Shown here one piece after another: positions 23,249 to 30,461 of a stretch of DNA of 64,000 nt; within the stretch, counting starts at the first letter, position 1; each line of letters begins with the position of its first letter. The notes under the pieces are model-generated. The model was not told the origin of the DNA, did no database searches, and saw only the letters and a program-made list of their open reading frames with translations. Source of the stretch: Yinghuangia aomiensis (GTDB taxonomy: Bacteria > Actinomycetota > Actinomycetes > Streptomycetales > Streptomycetaceae); contig NZ_BAABHS010000021.1 of NCBI RefSeq assembly GCF_039542225.1, forward strand, positions 62,001 through 126,000, given 5' to 3'. The position numbers and the translations under genes are program-made.

Positions 23249-25015
23249 TCAGCCCTCGCTGCCGCGCGCCGCCCGGTTCACCGCGCTGACCACGGCCTTC
23301 AGGGAGGCCCGCACGATGTTCTCGTCGACGCCGACGCCCCACAGGACCTTGCCGTCGACGGCGCACTCGACGTACGCGACCGCGCGCGCGTCCTCGCCGC
23401 CGCTCATCGCGTGCTCGGTGTAGTCCAGCACCCGCACGTCGAAGCCGATGCCGCCCAGGGCGCGGACGAACGCGTCGATCGGGCCGTTGCCGATGCCGTC
23501 CAGCGTGGCCGCGGCGCCGTCGACGACCATCTCGACGGTCAGCGAGTCCTTGTCCTCGCCCACCGACGCGGTCTGGTGGGTGCGCAGCGCCAGGCGGCCC
23601 CACGGAGCGTCCGGCGTCGGCAGGTACTCGTCCTGGAACGCGGCCCAGATCGCCGCCGGGGTGACCTCGCCGCCCTCGGCATCGGTCTTGCCCTGGATGA
23701 TCCGGGAGAACTCGATCTGCAGGCGGCGCGGCAGGTCCATCTTGTGGTCGGACTTCATCACGTACGCGACGCCGCCCTTGCCGGACTGGCTGTTGACCCG
23801 GATGACGGCCTCGTAGGTGCGGCCCACGTCCATCGGGTCGATCGGCAGGTACGGGACGCCCCACGGCATTTCGTCGCGCGCCTTGCCGGCTTCGGCGGCG
23901 TCCTTCTCCAGCATCTCGAAGCCCTTCTTGATGGCGTCCTGGTGGGAGCCGGAGAAGGCGGTGTAGACCAGGTCGCCCGCGTAGGGGTGGCGCGGGTGGA
24001 CCGGCAGCTGGGTGCAGTACTCGACGGTGCGGCGGATCTCGTCGATCTCGGAGAAGTCGATCATCGGGTCGATGCCCTGGCTGAACAGGTTCATGCCCAG
24101 CGTCACCAGGTCGACGTTGCCGGTGCGCTCGCCGTGCCCGAACAGGCAGCCTTCGACGCGGTCCGCGCCCGCCATGACGGCCAGTTCGGCGGCTGCGACG
24201 CCCGCGCCGCGGTCGTTGTGCGGGTGCACGGACACCGCGACGTGCTCGCGGCGCGTCAGGTTCCGGCTCATCCACTCGATCTGGTCGGCGTAGACGTTCG
24301 GGGTGGCGCGCTCGACGGTGGCCGGCAGGTTCAGGATGATCTCGCGGCCGGCCTCGGGCTGCCAGACGTCCATGACGGCCTCGCAGACCTCCAGCGCGAA
24401 GTCCATCTCGGTGTCGATGAAGATCTCCGGCGAGTACTCGTAGCCGAAGACCGTCTCGTCGCCCAGGTGCTTCTCGGCGAACCGCATGACGTGCGCGGTG
24501 CCGTCGACGGCGATGGCCTTGCACTGGTCGCGGTCGACGTTGAAGACCACACGGCGGAAGATCGGCGCGGTCGCGTTGTACAGGTGGACGGTCGCGCGGC
24601 TCGCGCCGACCAGCGACTCGACGGTCCGCTCGATCAGTTCCTCGCGGGCCTGGGTCAGCACCGAGATGGTGACGTCCTCGGGGACGGCGCCGTCTTCGAT
24701 GATGCTGCGGATGAAGTCGAAGTCGGTCTGCGAAGCGGCCGGGAAGCCGACCTCGATCTCCTTGTAGCCCATGCGTACCAGCAGGTCGAACATGGTGCGC
24801 TTGCGGGCCGGACTCATCGGGTCGATCAGGGCCTGGTTGCCGTCACGCAGGTCGGTGGACAGCCAGCGCGGCGCCGTCGTGATGGTCTTCGAGGGCCAGG
24901 TGCGGTCGGGCAGCTCGACGCCGCGGAACGGCGTGTACTTGTGGATCGGCATCCCGGACGGCTGCTGGGCGACCGTGGCGGCGGTGACGGGGGTGGCGCG
25001 GCGGATGGCGGACAT
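23249..25015 (-). CDS. leuA: 2-isopropylmalate synthase
   Basis: A 588-residue enzyme joining acetyl-CoA and 2-oxoisovalerate, the first committed step to leucine. The HMGL-like TIM barrel shows STDLRDGNQAL and the metal ligands in VSVHPHNDRGAG. A linker follows, then the C-terminal LeuA regulatory domain for leucine feedback (about residues 460-580). The ATG at 25015 has GAGGAG 8 bases upstream. A 17-codon leader ORF and alternative hairpins lie upstream, indicating leucine-dependent attenuation. Confidence 0.97.
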   Translation of the reverse strand: MSAIRRATPVTAATVAQQPSGMPIHKYTPFRGVELPDRTWPSKTITTAPRWLSTDLRDGNQALIDPMSPARKRTMFDLLVRMGYKEIEVGFPAASQTDFDFIRSIIEDGAVPEDVTISVLTQAREELIERTVESLVGASRATVHLYNATAPIFRRVVFNVDRDQCKAIAVDGTAHVMRFAEKHLGDETVFGYEYSPEIFIDTEMDFALEVCEAVMDVWQPEAGREIILNLPATVERATPNVYADQIEWMSRNLTRREHVAVSVHPHNDRGAGVAAAELAVMAGADRVEGCLFGHGERTGNVDLVTLGMNLFSQGIDPMIDFSEIDEIRRTVEYCTQLPVHPRHPYAGDLVYTAFSGSHQDAIKKGFEMLEKDAAEAGKARDEMPWGVPYLPIDPMDVGRTYEAVIRVNSQSGKGGVAYVMKSDHKMDLPRRLQIEFSRIIQGKTDAEGGEVTPAAIWAAFQDEYLPTPDAPWGRLALRTHQTASVGEDKDSLTVEMVVDGAAATLDGIGNGPIDAFVRALGGIGFDVRVLDYTEHAMSGGEDARAVAYVECAVDGKVLWGVGVDENIVRASLKAVVSAVNRAARGSEG

Positions 25016-25174
25016 GCGGCAGGCTCCTCGAGGAGTGGTCGGCGCTGCGGCTCGCAACGCGTCGGCTTGTCGGCGTGCTCTGGATGGGCTCTGCGGACGG
25101 GTTCGCGGAATGACTCGCGAAGCGGACTCGCAAATTGGCCGGCGCGTACAACCGAATCAGGCAATGCCTCAACC

Positions 25175-25228
25175 CCGCGGCGAGGGAGGCCGGCCCTGGC
25201 GGTCTAGCGGGGCGAGCCCTCGCCGCGG
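25175..25228 (-). promoter_or_regulatory. leuA attenuator: mutually exclusive hairpins
   Basis: Just after the leader's leucine codons the RNA can fold locally (GGCGAG with CTCGCC, 25211-25224). Alternatively, the segment at 25217-25228 can pair perfectly over 12 bp with 25175-25186. The overlap of the two pairings with the leader ORF is the arrangement of a ribosome-controlled attenuator. A TAAGGT -10 candidate lies about 10 bases before the leader ATG. Confidence 0.65.
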
Positions 25229-25257
25229 CGGCTAAGAAGAAGCTGCCACTGACGCAT
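25204..25257 (-). CDS. leuA leader peptide
   Basis: A 17-codon ORF upstream of leuA reads MRQWQLLLSRRGEGSPR. The three leucines are consecutive CTT codons, which are rare in this genome, so scarcity of charged tRNA-Leu should stall a ribosome there. The position, just before alternative RNA hairpins, fits leader peptides described for actinobacterial leuA. The ATG is within a few bases of the likely transcript start, so it may be translated almost leaderless. Confidence 0.75.
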   Translation of the reverse strand: MRQWQLLLSRRGEGSPR

Positions 25258-25396
25258 GATGCCCAGCACCTTACCCGAGTCCCCGGACGGGAGTCACATC
25301 CCACGCCCGGTGCGGAGTGTGGCACGCGCCACGTTCACGCTCGTTCACGTGCCCTTTACACGCATCCGGGTCAGAATGGACGGGCGGAGAGACACG

Positions 25397-25431
25397 GGCG
25401 CCGCCCTCACCTCCCCCCGGAGGGCGGCGCC
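25397..25431. terminator. Stem-loop between era and the leuA leader
   Basis: An 11-bp perfect stem (25397-25407 with 25421-25431) and a 13-base C-rich loop lie 40 bases after the era stop. The short T-run is on the plus-strand side, so strength in the era direction is uncertain. Confidence 0.5.
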
Positions 25432-25470
25432 TTTCCGTGCCCGCACCCTCCCTCGGCGAATTCCCGCAGG

Positions 25471-26424
25471 TCAGAAGCCCAGACGGCGCAGCTGCTTGGG
25501 GTCGCGCTGCCAGTCCTTGGCCACCTTCACGTGCAGATCCAGGTACACCGGCGTGCCGAGCAGCGCTTCGATCTGCTTGCGGGCACGCGTGCCGACGTCC
25601 TTGAGCCGCGAGCCCTTCGCCCCGATGACGATGGCCTTCTGGCTCGGCCGCTCGACGTACAGGTACGCGTGGATGTCCAGCAGCGGCTTCTCCGCGGGCC
25701 GGTCCTCGCGCGGGATCATCTCTTCGATGACGACGGCCAACGAGTGCGGGAGTTCGTCGCGGACGCCTTCCAGGGCGGCCTCGCGGATCAGCTCGGCGGC
25801 CATGATCTGCTCGGGCTCGTCGGTGAGTTCGCCGTCCGGATAGAGCGGCGGACCCTCGGGCAGCAGGTCGGCCAGCAGGTCGGCGACCAGGCCCACCTGC
25901 GCGCCGGACACCGCCGACACCGGGATGATCTCGGCCCACTCGAAGCCGAGGTCCTGCGCCATCTTCTGCACGGCGATCAGCTGCTCGGCGAGCGTCTTCT
26001 TGTCCACGAGGTCGGTCTTGGTGACGATCGCGACCTTGGGCGTCTTGCGGATCTCGGCCAGCTCGCTCGCGATGAACCGGTCGCCCGGGCCGACCTTCTG
26101 GTCCGCGGGCAGGCAGAACCCGATGATGTCGACCTCGGCCCACGTGCTGCGGACCAGGTCGTTGAGGCGCTGGCCGAGCAGCGTGCGCGGCTTGTGCAGG
26201 CCGGGTGTGTCCACCAGGACGAGCTGCGCGTCGGGACGGTGCACGATGCCGCGCACCGTGTGCCGGGTGGTCTGCGGACGGCCCGAGGTGATCGCGACCT
26301 TCGTGCCGACCAGCGCGTTCGTAAGCGTGGACTTGCCCGCGTTGGGGCGGCCGACGAAGCAGGCGAAGCCGCTGCGGTGGACAGGCACGTCGACGGCGCC
26401 GGCGGAGGTGGTGCGATCACTCAT
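25471..26424 (-). CDS. era: GTPase Era
   Basis: A 317-residue ribosome-assembly GTPase acting on 16S rRNA maturation. The GTPase domain has GRPNAGKST (G1), DTPGLHK (G3) and TKTD (G4). The C-terminal KH domain contains VIGAKGSRLKDVGTRARKQIE. The ATG at 26424 (MSDRTT) is chosen because GGGGAG lies 10 bases upstream; the ATG at 26433 is too close to that site. It follows the deaminase-like gene by 52 bases on the same strand. Confidence 0.96.
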   Translation of the reverse strand: MSDRTTSAGAVDVPVHRSGFACFVGRPNAGKSTLTNALVGTKVAITSGRPQTTRHTVRGIVHRPDAQLVLVDTPGLHKPRTLLGQRLNDLVRSTWAEVDIIGFCLPADQKVGPGDRFIASELAEIRKTPKVAIVTKTDLVDKKTLAEQLIAVQKMAQDLGFEWAEIIPVSAVSGAQVGLVADLLADLLPEGPPLYPDGELTDEPEQIMAAELIREAALEGVRDELPHSLAVVIEEMIPREDRPAEKPLLDIHAYLYVERPSQKAIVIGAKGSRLKDVGTRARKQIEALLGTPVYLDLHVKVAKDWQRDPKQLRRLGF

Positions 26425-26476
26425 GGGTTTCATTCTCCCCTAGTCCGGAACCCGCTCGGACCCGCAGGTCCGCCGG

Positions 26477-26818
26477 TCAGGCCGGGGTGGTGGCCGAAAC
26501 GGTGCCGTCGGCCCCGGCGAGCAGCACCGGGGTGCCCGCGCCGCCCAGGTCGCGGACCGCCGCCAGGTCGGTGTCGGCGACCTCCGCGGCCTCGCCGACG
26601 ATCGCCGCGGCCTCCAGTCCGCGCGCGCCTCCCGCGACCGCCATCGCGACCGCGGTCTGCAGCGCGGAGAGCTTCAGGGACGGCAGGTCGACGGTCGACG
26701 CGACGTACGTGCGGCCGGTCTCGTCGCGGACGGCTGCGCCCTCGGCCGTCCGGTTGCGGGCGCGGGTGGACCGGGCCAGCGTGACGATCTTGGCGTCCTC
26801 GGGGGCGATGTCGGCCAT
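26477..26818 (-). CDS. Small cytidine-deaminase-like protein lacking the active site
   Basis: A 113-residue protein often annotated as cytidine deaminase in actinobacteria and located next to era there too. The sequence (TGRTYVASTVDLPSLKLSALQTAVAMAV) follows the deaminase fold. It has no His/Cys-Ala-Glu motif and no PCxxC zinc motif, and in fact contains no cysteine. It is therefore probably not a deaminase; a structural or regulatory role is possible. Conservation of position suggests a real gene. Confidence 0.8.
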   Translation of the reverse strand: MADIAPEDAKIVTLARSTRARNRTAEGAAVRDETGRTYVASTVDLPSLKLSALQTAVAMAVAGGARGLEAAAIVGEAAEVADTDLAAVRDLGGAGTPVLLAGADGTVSATTPA

Positions 26819-26939
26819 GGTGCCTGATTCCTGCTTCCTGCCGGGTGCTTCGTCGGTGCGTCCCGGGCACAGTACCGCCCCGGGGGTACGGGAGTTCCGT
26901 ACGCCCGGGGCGGTCGGGTGCGTGCCGTGTGTCAGCGGG

Positions 26940-28331
26940 TCATCGGGTCAGCGCGGCGACCTTGTCGAGCTGGCCGGTGAACATGTTGGTCGGCTCGACC
27001 GCCGGGCCCGTGCCGGACACCGACGCCATCTGCGTGAACACGGTGCCCTGGACGGACACCACGATGAACACGTACGCGCGGCCGTCCTTGCTGTCGTCCC
27101 GCACTCGGTAGGACACCGAGTCGGTGCCGTAGTTGCCGACGGTCACATCCGTGATCGTGTACTGGTCCACCGAGCCGTCGATCTTGGTCTCGGAGAACGA
27201 CGCGCACGCCTTGAGCGCCGTCACGTAGCCGTCGAATTCCTGCTTGAGGAACGGGTGCGACTGGCTCGCCAACGAGATGATCACGGCCTCGGTCGACGTG
27301 CCGCCCGCGGCGGGCGCCTTCTCGTAGGTCTGGTCGACGTACCCGGTGGACGAACGCCCCACGGAATCGTCGGTGATGCGCGCGCACTTCGGGTCGGAGA
27401 CCACCGCCCCGGAGTCGGTCGGCCGCTCCGTCGACGGCGCCCCGTCCGCCGAGTAGTCGGCCTCGATCTCCTGCTTGGTCAGCAGCGCCGCGGTGAGCGC
27501 GTCCGTCGACGGCTGGTTCTTGTTCCCCGACGCCGAGGACGACGACGGCTTCGCCGTCGGCGTCTTCGGCTTGACCGACGAACCGCCGGTGCCCTTCGGC
27601 ATCGCGTCGAGCTTGGCGCTCTGCGCCTTCACGAACGCGGCGCCGTCCGCCGGGTCGCCCTTGCCGGGCGACGCGAAGGACGTCACGGCGAGGCCGGTGG
27701 CACCCTTCAGGACCAGGGTGTTGACCGCGGTGCCCATGGCCCGCTGCGACGCGTCGGCGACCGTCACCCGGTAGCTCAGGCTGTCCTTGCCGTACGGGGC
27801 GTTCTTGACGTCGGAGACCGTGAAGGTGATGGCGTCGGCGCCCTGCGACACGGTGTAGACCGTGCAGGTCTTGAGCGCCTTGACCGCGTCGTCGAGCTGC
27901 TTCTTGAGCTGGTCGCGCGGCGCGCTGGACATGCTGACCCGGATCGAGTCGTCGGACTCCGGGTCGTTGCCGCCGGTGGCGTACGAGCGCTCGGCGTGGC
28001 CCACGGGGTCGGGGCTGCCGATGCCCGCCAGCACCCCGCACTCGGCCGGCGCGGCGGTCTCGCCCGACGTGTCGGACCGGTCGTTCTTGACCTTGCCGCC
28101 GTTGAACCCGGCCGGAATGTCCTTGCCGTCCAGGAGGACGGCGCTCAGCTGGTCGTCGGTCGGCGGAGTCGCGTTCACGTCGTTCTTTCCGGCGTCCGCC
28201 GAGACGGACGCCGACGGCGTGCTCTTCGCGTCGTCGGCGGACTTCTGACAAGCCGTCAAACCGACCAGCGCGATTGCGGTCAGCGGAACGACGGCCTTGA
28301 TCGCCGCGCGTCGCGGCATACGGGTACGCAC
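26940..28331 (-). CDS. Secreted lipoprotein with two tandem PknH-sensor-like domains
   Basis: A 463-residue lipoprotein. The signal peptide ends in the lipobox LVGLTAC (Cys28), followed by a Ser/Ala/Asp-rich linker. Two similar domains of about 170 residues follow, each starting with a helix (DDQLSAVLLDGKDIP; TDALTAALLTKQEIE), then a conserved Cys and a beta-rich core with SLSYRV/SVSYRV. A Ser/Thr/Pro-rich linker separates them. The fold resembles extracellular sensor domains of PknH-type proteins. The GTG at 28331 has GGGGGG 6 bases upstream. Function unknown. Related single-domain lipoproteins occur at 43.0-44.7 kb. Confidence 0.85.
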   Translation of the reverse strand: MRTRMPRRAAIKAVVPLTAIALVGLTACQKSADDAKSTPSASVSADAGKNDVNATPPTDDQLSAVLLDGKDIPAGFNGGKVKNDRSDTSGETAAPAECGVLAGIGSPDPVGHAERSYATGGNDPESDDSIRVSMSSAPRDQLKKQLDDAVKALKTCTVYTVSQGADAITFTVSDVKNAPYGKDSLSYRVTVADASQRAMGTAVNTLVLKGATGLAVTSFASPGKGDPADGAAFVKAQSAKLDAMPKGTGGSSVKPKTPTAKPSSSSASGNKNQPSTDALTAALLTKQEIEADYSADGAPSTERPTDSGAVVSDPKCARITDDSVGRSSTGYVDQTYEKAPAAGGTSTEAVIISLASQSHPFLKQEFDGYVTALKACASFSETKIDGSVDQYTITDVTVGNYGTDSVSYRVRDDSKDGRAYVFIVVSVQGTVFTQMASVSGTGPAVEPTNMFTGQLDKVAALTR

Positions 28332-28557
28332 CGTGAACCCCCCAGTTAGCGGTGTGCGTGATGAAGCGGCCCGCCGCCGCGGATGCGCTGCCCGTAACCC
28401 CCCTGGTGCCAGGCGCGCTGCGGCGGTGCCGTTGATGTGGGCACGACTTTAGGGGCCCGATTACCGGAAACCGACCCCTGTTACGCGGACGGCACAATCC
28501 GGGGACAAGGCACGTACGGCCGTGACCACGGCGTGGCCCGCTCCCCCGTACGGGCGC

Positions 28558-29874
28558 TCAGTGCTCCGCGTGCGCCCCGCTGTCGCCGCTCCGCCCGTGC
28601 TCCCCCTCCGGGGCCCGCTCGACCACGATGGTGCCGATCTGGTTCCGGCGCCCCGACGGCCGGTCGGCGGTCAGGCGCAGGCCCTCCACCTCCACGGTCG
28701 CCCCCGGAATCGGCACCCGGCCGAGCTGCTTGGCGAGCAGGCCCGCGACCGTCTCCACATCCTCGTCGTCCAGTTCGAAACCGAACAGGTCGCCCAGCTC
28801 GTCCACGGGCAGCCGCGCGGTAACCCGGAACCGGCCGTCGCCCAGGTCCTCCACCGGGTTCGTCGCCCGGTCGTACTCGTCGGTGATCTCCCCGACGATC
28901 TCCTCCAGGATGTCCTCGATGGTCACCAGCCCGGCGGTGCCGCCGTACTCGTCCACGACCAGCACCATGTGCGTGCGGCTCGCCTGCATCTCGCGCAGCA
29001 GGTCGTCGGCGGGCTTGCTGTCCGGCACGAACGTCGCCTGCCGCATCACGCTCGACACCGGCTCGGTGTTCCACCGGTCGTCCTGGCCCGCGGCATGCTC
29101 GGCCAAGTCCTTGAGGTAGACGATGCCGACGACGTCGTCCTCGTTCTCACCGATCACCGGGATTCGGCTGTAGCCGCTGCGCAGTGCCAGACGCAGCGCC
29201 TGGCTGACCGTCTTGTGGCGCTCGATGAACACCATGTCCGGGCGCGGCACCATCACTTCGCGGACGATGGTGTCGCCGAGTTCGAGGACCGAGTGGAGCA
29301 GCTTGCGCTCCTCGTCCTCGATCAGCGACTCCTTCTCGGCCAGGTCGACGAGTGCCCGCAGCTCCGTCTCGGACGCGAACGGGCCTTCCCGGTAGCCCTT
29401 GCCGGGCGTCACCGCGTTGCCGAGCAGGATCAGCAGCGGCGGAATCGGCCCCAGGATCCGGGCCAGCACGATCAGCACCGGCGCGCCCGCGATACCGACC
29501 GAGATCGGATGCTGGCGGCCGACCGTACGCGGCGAGACACCGACCACGACGTAGGACACCAGCACCATCACGCCGATCGACGCGAGGACCGCCTGCCACG
29601 TCGCGTCGAAGCCGTCCAGGAACACCACGGTGATCAGCACGCTCGCCGACACTTCGCAGGCGACCCGGACCAGCAGCGCCAGATTGACGTACCGCGCCGG
29701 ATCCTGCACGACGGTCAGCAGCCGCCCGGCGCCGCGGCGACCGTTGCGGACCAGTTCCTCGACCCGCGGCCGGGAAAGCCGCGCGAGAGCGGCTTCCAGG
29801 CACGCGAACAGCCCGGCCACGACCGTCAGCACCACCGCGCCGACGACGAACCGGAAGACCTCGTCAGAGGACAC
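28558..29874 (-). CDS. CNNM/CorC family membrane protein with CBS pair
   Basis: A 438-residue protein. It has an N-terminal DUF21/CNNM transmembrane domain with about four helices, then two CBS domains (VREVMVPRPDMVFIE ... and VSSVMRQATFVPDS...), and a C-terminal CorC_HlyC domain (FRVTARLPVDELGDLF). Relatives affect magnesium or cobalt efflux; the old label hemolysin is misleading. The GTG at 29874 has a G-run 6 bases upstream. It follows ybeY on the same strand, the usual actinobacterial order phoH-ybeY-corC-era. Confidence 0.93.
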   Translation of the reverse strand: MSSDEVFRFVVGAVVLTVVAGLFACLEAALARLSRPRVEELVRNGRRGAGRLLTVVQDPARYVNLALLVRVACEVSASVLITVVFLDGFDATWQAVLASIGVMVLVSYVVVGVSPRTVGRQHPISVGIAGAPVLIVLARILGPIPPLLILLGNAVTPGKGYREGPFASETELRALVDLAEKESLIEDEERKLLHSVLELGDTIVREVMVPRPDMVFIERHKTVSQALRLALRSGYSRIPVIGENEDDVVGIVYLKDLAEHAAGQDDRWNTEPVSSVMRQATFVPDSKPADDLLREMQASRTHMVLVVDEYGGTAGLVTIEDILEEIVGEITDEYDRATNPVEDLGDGRFRVTARLPVDELGDLFGFELDDEDVETVAGLLAKQLGRVPIPGATVEVEGLRLTADRPSGRRNQIGTIVVERAPEGEHGRSGDSGAHAEH

Positions 29875-29976
29875 CGCTGCCCCCGTCGGCGACCGCCGTT
29901 GCCGTGCCGGATGCGGTCACCGGTACGGCGGCCGCGGCGAGGGCGCGGCTATGCGGACCCGGCGAATCGGCGCGGC

Positions 29977-30456
29977 TCATCCGTCCGCCCCGGCCGGGCC
30001 GGCCGCGCCGCGCTCCCGCCAGGCGCGCAGGATCTCGGCCTGCAGGCCGAACATCTCGCGCTCTTCGTCCGGTTCCGCGTGGTCGTAGCCGAGCAGGTGC
30101 AGCACACCGTGCACGGTGAGCAGTTGCAGCTCCTCGTCGGTCGAATGCCCGGCGGTCTTCGCCTGCCGGGCCGCGACCTCGGGGCACAGCACGACGTCGC
30201 CGAGGAGGCCCTGCGGCGGGTCCTCGTTGTCCTTCCCGGGACGCAGCTCGTCCATCGGGAAGGACATGACGTCGGTGGGGCCGGGCAGGTCCATCCACTG
30301 GATGTGCAGCTGCTCCATGGCCGCCTCGTCGACGATGACGACGGACAGCTCGGCCAGCGGATGGATCCGCATCCGGTCGAGCGTGAACCGTGCCACGTCC
30401 ACGATGCGGTGCTCGTCCAGCCCGTAGCCGGACTCGTTGGCGATGTCGATGGACAT
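29977..30456 (-). CDS. ybeY: Endoribonuclease YbeY
   Basis: A 159-residue metal-dependent RNase involved in 16S rRNA 3'-end maturation and ribosome quality control. The zinc motif HGVLHLLGYDH is intact near residue 115, with DVMSFPM upstream. The ATG lies 5 bases after the phoH stop, so the two are co-transcribed. Length is typical. Confidence 0.96.
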   Translation of the reverse strand: MSIDIANESGYGLDEHRIVDVARFTLDRMRIHPLAELSVVIVDEAAMEQLHIQWMDLPGPTDVMSFPMDELRPGKDNEDPPQGLLGDVVLCPEVAARQAKTAGHSTDEELQLLTVHGVLHLLGYDHAEPDEEREMFGLQAEILRAWRERGAAGPAGADG

Positions 30457-30461
30457 GGCCG

